A stretch of 7,385 bases of DNA, taken from the NCBI GenBank assembly GCA_002305235.1, contig DBQL01000234.1, positions 10,237 through 17,621 of the forward strand, read 5' to 3'. Under the pieces are notes generated by a model. The model worked only from the letters and a program-made list of their open reading frames with translations. It made no database searches and was not told the origin of the DNA. Each line of letters begins with the position of its first letter. The stretch's first letter is position 1. Position numbers and translations under genes: made by a program. This DNA comes from Prevotella sp. UBA1395. GTDB lineage: Bacteria; Bacteroidota; Bacteroidia; Bacteroidales; Bacteroidaceae. Below, in pieces: positions 1-6,130 of this stretch.

Positions 1-272
1 CGCAATACATCCTCCAACATTACGAGCCGGTGGTCTATCCGCGACGCGGATTTCCCGTCGACGCGGCCTCGCTGCCACCGGGCGTGAGCCTTGTCGACAC
101 GCCGCTCTACGATATCAGCAGCACCGAGATACGCCGGCGGGTGGCGCACGGCGAACCGATAGACGAATGGGTGCCGCCCGAAATCGTCGATGCCGTGACC
201 GTCTATTACCGCCATCACGATACGCCCGCACCCGACAACGCCTCGGGCGACAAAACAGGAAATTCTCAATGA
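1..272 (+). CDS. nadD: Nicotinate-nucleotide adenylyltransferase, C-terminal part (5' end outside window)
   Basis: NadD transfers AMP from ATP to nicotinate mononucleotide, making deamido-NAD in the cytoplasm as a step of NAD synthesis. Only the last 89 codons are here, with the frame open from base 3 and a TGA stop at 270-272. The recognisable part is the family's C-terminal signature: the ISSTEIR stretch (bases 114-134) followed by a short amphipathic run ending in VPPEIVDAV and a Tyr-rich end. In NadD the I-S-S-T-x-I-R loop contributes to the nucleotide-binding site. About 19 residues after this core (HHDTPAPDNASGDKTGNSQ) look like a disordered polar tail, somewhat longer than usual. The stop overlaps an ATG (269-272, ATGA) that opens a 30-codon frame inside a strong hairpin region. 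The gene is probably the last of its own transcription unit, because a terminator-like structure follows immediately. The family call is firm. The missing N-terminal half with the HxGH motif cannot be checked. Confidence 0.88.
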   Translation, partial: QYILQHYEPVVYPRRGFPVDAASLPPGVSLVDTPLYDISSTEIRRRVAHGEPIDEWVPPEIVDAVTVYYRHHDTPAPDNASGDKTGNSQ

Positions 273-275
273 AAA

Positions 276-360
276 GATTTGAACATCTTGTTCAAATCGC
301 TGTCACACGCCCGTTTTCCCACCCGAAGATGGAAAAACGGGCCAAAAACAGCGATTTTTA
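276..360 (+). terminator. Nested stem-loop, probable terminator of the nadD unit, with an overlapping alternative hairpin
   Basis: Three perfect inverted repeats are packed here. Hairpin A pairs GATTTGAAC (276-284) with GTTCAAATC (290-298) around a 5-nt loop. Hairpin B has an outer stem AAATCGCTGT (294-303) with ACAGCGATTT (348-357), enclosing an inner stem GCCCGTTTT (309-317) with AAAACGGGC (334-342). The inner stem can be extended by CC/GG (318-319 with 331-332) past one bulged A. The outer stem ends in a run of five T (355-359), as expected for intrinsic termination after nadD. The right arm of A and the left arm of B share 294-298, so A and B cannot both form fully, an arrangement typical of attenuators. 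Termination is the simplest reading. A regulatory switch is possible but not shown. Confidence 0.6.
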
Positions 361-408
361 AAACATTAATAATCAGTAACTTGTAAAAAATTGACATACC
401 GACGTCTT

Positions 409-474
409 GCGATTACTATCCATTCGCGTCGCGATTACTATCCATTCGTCTCGCGATCGCTATCTTATCGCTCG
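409..474. repeat. Three tandem copies of a 22-bp repeat
   Basis: The core GCGATTACTATCCATTCG occurs identically at 409-426 and 431-448. A diverged third copy, GCGATCGCTATCTTATCG, lies at 453-470. The period is exactly 22 bp, about two helical turns, so all copies face the same side of the DNA. An 8-base part (CCATTCGT) recurs in inverted orientation as ACGAATGG at 573-580. There is no unique spacer between copies, so this is not CRISPR. A helically phased protein-binding array upstream of the operon is one reading; a neutral minisatellite is the alternative. Confidence 0.7.
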
Positions 475-533
475 ACGATTTGGCCTTCATGCCTGATGAA
501 AAACTGCCGAAAAACAGTTGAAACACGCCTTTT

Positions 534-559
534 TCGACAAAAATTCGTGATTTTGTCGA
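534..559. repeat. 9-bp perfect inverted repeat (hairpin or operator)
   Basis: TCGACAAAA (534-542) and TTTTGTCGA (551-559) are perfect reverse complements around an 8-base spacer. No T-run follows the right arm (ACATAAC-like sequence comes next), so it does not look like a simple intrinsic terminator. It could be an operator for a dimeric regulator or a leader hairpin if transcription starts upstream. Confidence 0.5.
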
Positions 560-879
560 CATAACATCTCATACGAATGGCCATTTCTCCCAATTTCAGA
601 GCCCCCTCGGTTTCTATGGGATGGCATTAAAAATGATGAACCATCTTTACAAAACCACATTGGAAATCACACAAAACGACAGGCCGAAAAAAAGCCAAAC
701 ACGCTTGGGAATCCTCAAAAAAGCACGTCACGATTTGCAAAAACACGCAGCCCGGCACCCGTCTCCGATGACCTGACGGCCGACAGCGGCATCCTCCCCG
801 ACAGCCGACAGCCGTCGCCACGATGGCCCGCACGATGTTAATTTCGCCTTTTGTGCATGGGTTTTCACGCAAATTATGC

Positions 880-887
880 TATTTTTG
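880..887 (+). promoter_or_regulatory. Probable Bacteroidota -7 promoter element for the envelope operon
   Basis: TATTTTTG fits the Bacteroidota -7 consensus TAnnTTTG. It lies 23 bases before the ATG at 911, which would give a short leader starting near 893. The -33 partner is weak: the nearest TTTG (850-853) is 26 bases upstream, further than the usual 19-21. If the element is real, the upstream in-frame starts (TTG 851, ATG 857) lie outside the transcript, which supports ATG 911. Confidence 0.4.
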
Positions 888-910
888 CAGTAGATAAGCA
901 ACAGACGCGC

Positions 911-2839
911 ATGAGCAATTGGATGAGAATGGCCCGATGGCTACTGAAACCCATCACGACAAACCGGCGGTTTTTCGTGACGATGTACATTTTAGGGGTG
1001 TTGTGTGCCGTGCTCACCCTGCCACAGACCAAGCAGGCCAAGCTCTACGACAACCTCTTCAGCGAACTGTTTCTCGACCTCTATCTCGCCTGCATAGCCC
1101 TCACCATCATTCCCCGCAAGATACGGGCATGGGTGCGCATGCTGGCCTATGCCCTGCTCTACTCGGTGGCCATCATCGATGTCTACTGTTTCTGGAAGTT
1201 CGGATCGACCATCACCCCCACCATGTTGCTGCTCGTGAGCGAGACCGACAGCCGTGAGGCGGGCGAGTTTCTGCGCACCTACCTCAATGCCGACGTGATA
1301 TTCTCGCCCTTGCAATGGATCTTGCTGCTCATGCTCGCACACCTCGCTTGGAAGCTGCGACACACCTTGTTGCGCATGCTCGACCTGCGACAGCGCATGG
1401 TCATCAGGCTCAGACAGAAGCGGCTCAGACTCTTCTTGGCCAAGGTGCGCGCGCCGCTCTTCATGGCCGCGGGCACCGCCGCAATGCTCGTGGCTGGCAT
1501 ATTCTTCGGCCTCAACAACAAGGTGGGCATGACACGGCTCATGACCGCCAAGACCATTGGCAGCGTGGAGCACATCCTTACGGAGAAAGACCACGCCCAA
1601 TTCTACCTGCCCGTCTACCGGTTGGCGTTCAGCGTGTACAGCAATGCCCTTGCCGCCAAACAGATAGACCGATGTATCGTGGCCGTGGAACGGGCCAAGG
1701 TAGACTCCTGTTCCTATCGCTCGCCCAACATCGTGCTCATCATCGGCGAGAGCTACGGCAAGGTGCACTCGCAGCTTTACGGTTACAGGCTCAACACAAC
1801 ACCGCGCCAAGTGAAGCGCGAGGACAGCGGACTGCTCACCAAATTCTCTGACGTGGTGAGCTGCTGGAACCTCACCAGCTTCGTGTTCAAGAACATCCTG
1901 TCGATGCATGTCGTCGGGCAGAAGGGCGAATGGTGCGACTATCCGCTCTTCCCGGCGCTGTTCAAGAAGGCCGGCTATCAGGTAACCTTCCTCACCAACC
2001 AGTTTCTGCCACAGGCCAAGGAGGCTGTCTACGACTTCTCGGGAGGCTTTTTCCTCAACAATCCCACGCTCGCCGAGGCACAGTTCGACCTGCGCAACGA
2101 CGAGCTGCATCGCTTCGACGACGGGCTGCTCGGCGATTATGACCGGTTCGTCGAAGAGGGTAAGATCAGCGACGACAAGCCCAACTTCATCGTCTTTCAC
2201 CTCATCGGCCAACATGTGAACTACCGCACGCGATGCCCCAACGACCGACGCGTGTTCGGAGCCGAGGCTTACGAGGAGAGCCGACCGGAGCTGGACAACT
2301 ACCGAAGGAGAATCATCGCCGACTATGATAATGCCGTGCGCTACAACGACTCTATCGTCGACGCCATCTGCAAGCGTTTCGAGAACAAGGATGCCGTGGT
2401 GATTTACATGCCCGACCACGGCGAAGAGTGCTACGAGCCGGGGCGCGACTTCATCTGTCGCAACCACAGCGCGGCCATCGACTGGCCGTTGGCACACTAT
2501 GAGTTTGAGGTGCCCTTCTGGATATACTGCTCGCATCGATACGCCGTGAAACATCCCGAGGTGTTCAAGGCCATCAAGGATGCCAAGGACCGACGATTCA
2601 TGACCGATGCCCTGCCGCATCTCATGGTGTGGCTCGGAGGCATAGCCACCAAGGATTACAATCCCCGATACAACATACTCTCGCCCGAATACGACGAGAT
2701 GCGGCCCCGGATTCTCAAAAATTCGGCCGACTATGACAAGCTGCGCGATGCCGCAAAGCCCAAGCGACAAACCCCCGACAGTGCGCCGACGATGCCCGAT
2801 TCTAAAGAGAGGGTGGCCATGAGGGCGACCCGCAGATAA
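911..2839 (+). CDS. EptA-like phosphoethanolamine transferase (sulfatase/alkaline phosphatase fold)
   Basis: Enzymes of this family move phosphoethanolamine from phosphatidylethanolamine to lipid A or other envelope glycans on the outer face of the inner membrane. From ATG 911 the protein has 642 residues. About five membrane helices (near 21-37, 47-68, 74-97, 131-147 and 181-200) precede a soluble PF00884 domain. Metal and active-site landmarks are visible: GES with Glu280, then HSQLYGYRLNTTP (286-298); a Ser-Cys-x-x-x-Thr stretch with Thr322 as candidate nucleophile; HLIGQH with His430 and His435; PDHGE with Asp502 and His503; and HYEFEVPFW with His529. The SETDSREAGEFL stretch (110-121) also resembles the family. 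Frame extensions to ATG 857 or TTG 851 exist, but the -7 element at 880-887 favours 911. The last 30 or so residues are a basic, probably disordered tail. Lipid A is the likely acceptor, though the substrate cannot be read from sequence. It is the first gene of the operon, 65 nt before the next. Confidence 0.85.
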   Translation: MSNWMRMARWLLKPITTNRRFFVTMYILGVLCAVLTLPQTKQAKLYDNLFSELFLDLYLACIALTIIPRKIRAWVRMLAYALLYSVAIIDVYCFWKFGSTITPTMLLLVSETDSREAGEFLRTYLNADVIFSPLQWILLLMLAHLAWKLRHTLLRMLDLRQRMVIRLRQKRLRLFLAKVRAPLFMAAGTAAMLVAGIFFGLNNKVGMTRLMTAKTIGSVEHILTEKDHAQFYLPVYRLAFSVYSNALAAKQIDRCIVAVERAKVDSCSYRSPNIVLIIGESYGKVHSQLYGYRLNTTPRQVKREDSGLLTKFSDVVSCWNLTSFVFKNILSMHVVGQKGEWCDYPLFPALFKKAGYQVTFLTNQFLPQAKEAVYDFSGGFFLNNPTLAEAQFDLRNDELHRFDDGLLGDYDRFVEEGKISDDKPNFIVFHLIGQHVNYRTRCPNDRRVFGAEAYEESRPELDNYRRRIIADYDNAVRYNDSIVDAICKRFENKDAVVIYMPDHGEECYEPGRDFICRNHSAAIDWPLAHYEFEVPFWIYCSHRYAVKHPEVFKAIKDAKDRRFMTDALPHLMVWLGGIATKDYNPRYNILSPEYDEMRPRILKNSADYDKLRDAAKPKRQTPDSAPTMPDSKERVAMRATRR

Positions 2840-2856
2840 CCCGAGACGACAAAACG

Positions 2857-2875
2857 GGCATGCAAGAGCCATGCC
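2857..2875. repeat. Small 6-bp hairpin between operon genes 1 and 2
   Basis: GGCATG (2857-2862) pairs with CATGCC (2870-2875) around a 7-base loop in the 65-nt gap. It buries the upstream in-frame ATG at 2860, which fits the use of ATG 2905 for the next gene. It has no T-run, so it is unlikely to end transcription. The stem is short and may be chance. Confidence 0.3.
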
Positions 2876-2904
2876 GACAACACGCAATACCCCACCACCG
2901 AAAC

Positions 2905-4101
2905 ATGGAAATAAAACTCAATCAAGACTTGTTGACCCGTGCCGAATGCAATGTGCTCAGAGGACTCGCCATCCTCGGCATTGCCCTGCACAACTATTGC
3001 CACTGGCTCAACCCCATTATCAAGGAGAATGAATACCAGTTTTTCAGGCGAAACGCAGACTGGTTTGCACAGGTGATGGGCACACCCGACGCACTGTTGC
3101 CCCTCCATCTGCTCTCGTATTTCGGCCATTATGGCGTGCCTATCTTCCTGTTCCTGAGCGCATACGGATTGGAAAAGAAATACGGTACGGCGTTCTGCCC
3201 CTCACCGCGGGCAACAGACCGACCGGGGGCAGGCACCGACTCCGGGCCGGCGGCCATGCATGGGGCGGCCGACTCCGCTTCGCGGGGAGCATCGGGATGG
3301 GCTTCCCTGTGGCAGTTCATACGCTACCACTATCTCAAACTCTTCAAGATGATGGTCGTCGGACTGATGTGTTTCACCTTCGTCGATGCCATCACGCCCG
3401 GCCGATGGCATTACACCGTGGTGCAGATCGTGGCCCAACTGGGACTGTTCAACAATCTATTGCCCGACCCCGACCGCAACATCTGGCCCGGACCATATTG
3501 GTATTTCGGACTGATGATGCAGCTCTATATCGTCTATCGCGTGCTGCTCTATCGCCGTCACTGGGCGTTTACCGCCGGACTGATGCTCGTCTGCACCCTG
3601 CCCCAGCTCATGATGGACCCCGAAGGCGAGCTGATCAACCGGTACAGATACAACTTCATGGGTGGCATGCTGCCCTTCGGCTTCGGACTGTTGTATGCCC
3701 GTTTCGGCGAGAAGATTATCCTCACCAACCTCAATGCCTTGGGCACGGTGGTGTCGTTCGTGTTCTGTTCGTTCCTCATCATGGGCATGAGCGACAGCTT
3801 CTTTTGGTGGAACGTCGTGCCGGCGATGGTCTGTGTCGCCGCGATCTACTTCGTCAAGCTCTTCAAAGTCTTTGCACACGTGCCGGCAATGGGCGCGGTG
3901 TTCAGACGAATGGAATGGGTGGGCAAGATCTCCGCGGCCCTGTTTGTCATCCATCCCGTGGTGCGCAAGGTCTTTATACCCATCTCTCGAGAGGGCGACA
4001 TATACGCCGGACTGCTGCTCTACTGCCTCGTGTCGCTCGGTGCGGCATGGCTTCTGAATGAACTGATGAAGAAAATTCCCAACCCCAAGATACGATCATG
4101 A
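2905..4101 (+). CDS. Acyltransferase-3 family membrane protein (first copy)
   Basis: Acyltransferase-3 (PF01757) proteins are multi-pass membrane enzymes that O-acylate, usually O-acetylate, sugars of lipopolysaccharide, capsule or other envelope glycans. The 398-residue protein starts at MEIKLNQ. The ATG at 2860 would add only a polar 15-residue stretch buried in a hairpin. Family marks are LRGLAILGIALHN (18-30) with Arg19 and His29, HYGVPIFLFLSAYGLEKKYG (75-94), GPYWYFGLMMQLYIVYRVL (196-214) and VGKISAALFVIHPVV (339-353). About ten helices are expected. The oddity is residues 96-131, a very GC-rich, Ala/Gly/Ser/Pro-rich insert placed between the second conserved block and the FIRYHYLKLF segment; most family members have only a short loop there. 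Its stop overlaps the next start (ATGA, 4098-4101), so the two acyltransferases are probably translationally coupled. Acyl donor and acceptor are unknown. Confidence 0.82.
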   Translation: MEIKLNQDLLTRAECNVLRGLAILGIALHNYCHWLNPIIKENEYQFFRRNADWFAQVMGTPDALLPLHLLSYFGHYGVPIFLFLSAYGLEKKYGTAFCPSPRATDRPGAGTDSGPAAMHGAADSASRGASGWASLWQFIRYHYLKLFKMMVVGLMCFTFVDAITPGRWHYTVVQIVAQLGLFNNLLPDPDRNIWPGPYWYFGLMMQLYIVYRVLLYRRHWAFTAGLMLVCTLPQLMMDPEGELINRYRYNFMGGMLPFGFGLLYARFGEKIILTNLNALGTVVSFVFCSFLIMGMSDSFFWWNVVPAMVCVAAIYFVKLFKVFAHVPAMGAVFRRMEWVGKISAALFVIHPVVRKVFIPISREGDIYAGLLLYCLVSLGAAWLLNELMKKIPNPKIRS

Positions 4102-5135
4102 GAATCCCCGACATCGAATTGGCCAACGTCAGCCGCTTCCGCGGTGAGCTGATGGGTGCTGCCATGCTCTTCATCATGCTGTTCCACGTGAGCCTTCCGC
4201 GATGGGACATGTTCTTCGGACTGCGCCGAATGGGTAACATCGGCGTGGACATCTTCTTGTTTCTGAGTGGCGTCGGACTGTGGTTCGCATGGATGAAGCG
4301 GGCCGACATGAAACATTTCTTCCGTCGGAGATACATCCGCATCTACCCCGCATGGCTCATCATCGCATGCCTTTACTACATCCCGCGATTCCACGGCGGA
4401 GACCTCATGGCATGGATAGACCTCATCGGCGACATCACCATCAACTGGGACTTCTGGCTTCACGATGAGCTGACCTTCTGGTACATACCTGCGACGATGA
4501 TGCTTTACCTCTTTGCGCCGGCCTATATGGAACTGATCAGGCGACATCCCATATACCGTTGGCTGCCCGTGGCAATGATCATGTGGTGCATTCTGGTGCA
4601 ATGGGTCACCCCGATCCATCATGCCGTGGGCCATTTGGAGATTTTTTGGAGCCGCGTGCCCATCTTTTTCATCGGCATAAACATGGGTGAGATGGTGCGA
4701 AAGAAGTCGCAAATAGACGGCACGGGCATCTATTTGATTATCCTGTTGTTTGTCATGGCATTGGCATCGAGCCTTTTTCTCGAGCAGGTGAGACACGGAG
4801 AGTTTCCGCTTTACATCGAGCGCATGCTCTATATCCCCCTCACCGTGACCTCGATCTTGCTGCTCAACCGCGTGTTCCGGCGCACCCCGGCATGGGTTAA
4901 CCGGTGTTTCCGGTTTGTCGGCGCATTGAGTTTGGAGTGCTATCTCATCCATATCCACTTCGTACTCGATTATATTCCGCATGAGTGGACATACTGGCCG
5001 ACATTCCTCGTGTGCCTCGTCGCCACCATTCCGATGGCTTGGGTGCTGAGCAAAGTGGCCGGATGGATCTCCGACGGCATAGACCACCTGCTGCCCGAAC
5101 CACCTGCCGCCCCGACCGCCGACAAGCAATCGTGA
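4098..5135 (+). CDS. Acyltransferase-3 family membrane protein (second copy, different subgroup)
   Basis: This is another PF01757 membrane acyltransferase of 345 residues, expected to O-acylate an envelope glycan. It belongs to a different subgroup from its neighbour. The first block reads RGELMGAAMLFIMLFHV (15-31), with His30 fifteen residues after Arg15, the ELMG...IMLFH style seen in many Firmicutes and Bacteroidota homologues. Other marks are GNIGVDIFLFLSGVGLWF (46-63), FFRRRYIRIYPAWLI (74-88) with the usual Arg-rich turn, and FVGALSLECYLIHIHF (273-288) as the C-terminal helix pair. No SGNH esterase domain is attached, unlike OafA/OatA-type fusions. A short Pro/Ala-rich tail ends the protein. 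The start ATG lies inside the stop of the preceding gene. The stop (5133-5135) overlaps an in-frame GTG of the next gene. Tandem, non-identical acyltransferases suggest two modification sites or two acyl groups on one glycan, which is inference. Confidence 0.82.
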   Translation: MRIPDIELANVSRFRGELMGAAMLFIMLFHVSLPRWDMFFGLRRMGNIGVDIFLFLSGVGLWFAWMKRADMKHFFRRRYIRIYPAWLIIACLYYIPRFHGGDLMAWIDLIGDITINWDFWLHDELTFWYIPATMMLYLFAPAYMELIRRHPIYRWLPVAMIMWCILVQWVTPIHHAVGHLEIFWSRVPIFFIGINMGEMVRKKSQIDGTGIYLIILLFVMALASSLFLEQVRHGEFPLYIERMLYIPLTVTSILLLNRVFRRTPAWVNRCFRFVGALSLECYLIHIHFVLDYIPHEWTYWPTFLVCLVATIPMAWVLSKVAGWISDGIDHLLPEPPAAPTADKQS

Positions 5136-5158
5136 CAAAACATAAACGCATTCGTGAC

Positions 5159-6112
5159 ATGATGATGACCCATTTGCTCAAACTGATACGTCCATCGCAA
5201 TGGATAAAAAACTTCTTTGTCTTCGGCCCCATTGTCTTTGGGGGCGAGCTTCTCAATGGCAACGCCCTGCTGACCGGACTCATTGTGTTTGCCGCCTTCA
5301 GCTTATCGTCGTCGAGTATCTATTGTTTCAACGACATACACGATGTGGATGACGACCGCCGCCACCCCGAAAAGTGCCATCGGCCGATAGCCTCGGGCAA
5401 GGTATCTGTACCGCAAGCCTACGCGTTGATGGCGCTCCTGTTTGGCGTATCGATGCTCATCATGGTGGTGTCGGGCCTGACGGGTGTGGCATCGGGCCAC
5501 GCAGGCATCGCCCCGGGGGCGTTTCGGGCCGACGGGCAGGCTGTGTCGCCCATGCTGAAAGCCGCCGTTGTCATAGCCTTCTACTGGCTGATGAACCTCG
5601 CCTACTGTGCCAATCTCAAACAATATGCCATCATCGACGTGTGCATCGTGGCCTTCGGGTTTGTGCTCCGACTGCTGGCGGGAGGCTTGGCAACGGGTAT
5701 CGCGCTCAGCAAATGGATTGTATTGATGACCTTCCTCATCACCCTGTTCATGAGTTTCGCCAAGCGTCGCGACGACGTGCTGCGCATGGAGGCCACCGGC
5801 GAGGCCCCGAGGAAGAACACCATACATTATAACCTCACCTTCATCAATCAGGCCATCACCATCACCGCGGCCGTCACCTTGGTGTGTTACATCATGTATA
5901 CGGTCAGTCCGGAGGTCATCGCACGGTTCAACAACGACTTTCTCTATCTCACAAGCGTATTTGTGCTCGTGGGCTTGCTGCGCTATATCCAGATTGCCGT
6001 GGTAGAGAAGAAGAGCGGCAACCCCACGAAGGTAATCCTCAAAGACCGCTTCATCCAGTTGGATGTCGCCGCATGGCTGATGGCATTCCTCCTGATTATC
6101 TATGTCAACTGA
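5159..6112 (+). CDS. UbiA-family prenyltransferase, decaprenyl-phosphate phosphoribosyltransferase-like
   Basis: The closest recognisable relatives are Rv3806c-type 5-phosphoribosyl-1-pyrophosphate:polyprenyl-phosphate transferases, membrane enzymes that load phosphoribose from PRPP onto a polyprenyl phosphate. From ATG 5159 the protein has 317 residues. It opens with the characteristic LIRPSQWIKNFFVF (9-22). The first Asp motif is NDIHDVDDD (58-66), followed by HPEKCHRPIASG (69-80). The second conserved region is YCANLK (149-154) with Asp160 and LRLLAGG (170-176), and KRRDD follows at 202-206. Eight or nine helices are expected. Residues 105-132 form a Gly/Ala-rich insert between helices. 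Start choice: three ATGs (5159, 5162, 5165) and a GTG at 5132 are in frame. The GTG would give a 4-nt GTGA overlap with the previous gene, and the ATGs a gap of 23 nt or more. Quinone, heme or chlorophyll prenylation is less likely given the RPSQWIKN and HPxKxxRPIASG motifs and the phosphatase and GtrA neighbours. Confidence 0.8.
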   Translation: MMMTHLLKLIRPSQWIKNFFVFGPIVFGGELLNGNALLTGLIVFAAFSLSSSSIYCFNDIHDVDDDRRHPEKCHRPIASGKVSVPQAYALMALLFGVSMLIMVVSGLTGVASGHAGIAPGAFRADGQAVSPMLKAAVVIAFYWLMNLAYCANLKQYAIIDVCIVAFGFVLRLLAGGLATGIALSKWIVLMTFLITLFMSFAKRRDDVLRMEATGEAPRKNTIHYNLTFINQAITITAAVTLVCYIMYTVSPEVIARFNNDFLYLTSVFVLVGLLRYIQIAVVEKKSGNPTKVILKDRFIQLDVAAWLMAFLLIIYVN

Positions 6113-6130
6113 AACCTCTCCCACTGCCTT

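Larger units (their letters stand above)
362..910. other. Long intergenic region without a convincing gene
   Basis: This stretch is visibly richer in A and T than the flanking genes, at least to about 720. It holds, in order, a TTGACA-N17-TACTAT match (391-419), a 22-bp tandem repeat (409-474), a 9-bp inverted repeat (534-559), a 10-bp palindrome AATGGCCATT (576-585), and a GC-rich patch with three CCGACAGC-type words near 780-820. A Bacteroidota-type -7 element lies near the right edge. One 51-codon + strand frame (621-776, ATG to TGA) encodes a very basic Lys/Arg/His-rich peptide with no recognisable domain and no ribosome site. It is not called as a gene. An 81-codon minus-strand frame (627-872) is Cys/Arg-rich and unconvincing. 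The region is best seen as the leader and regulatory zone of the downstream operon. Confidence 0.6.

Noticed and set aside
409..474. CRISPR array
   Set aside because: Repeats are directly adjacent with no unique spacers, the unit is only 22 bp, and no cas gene is present.
775..820. GC-rich CCGACAGC repeats and a GACGGC/GCCGTC pairing
   Set aside because: Only about 6 bp can pair and the words are short. This is explainable by local GC-rich simple sequence.
627..872. 81-codon minus-strand frame in the intergenic region
   Set aside because: It has odd Cys/Arg-rich composition and no motif, and it overlaps the operon's probable promoter area.
851..910. Upstream TTG/ATG starts for the phosphotransferase gene
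   Set aside because: The added 20 residues would cover the -7 promoter element and do not resemble the family N-terminus. ATG 911 is preferred, though 857 is not excluded.
992..2887. 631-codon open frame on the minus strand
   Set aside because: It lies antisense to the clearly recognisable phosphotransferase gene. Its His/Glu/Gly/Val-rich sequence matches no family and arises from the codon bias of the + strand gene.
3297..4061. 254-codon + strand frame within the first acyltransferase
   Set aside because: It is an Arg/His-rich out-of-frame shadow. The frame carrying the acyltransferase-3 motifs is the real one.
4020..5138. 372-codon minus-strand open frame
   Set aside because: It mirrors the second acyltransferase and is rich in His and Asp, as expected for a shadow of a hydrophobic membrane protein gene.
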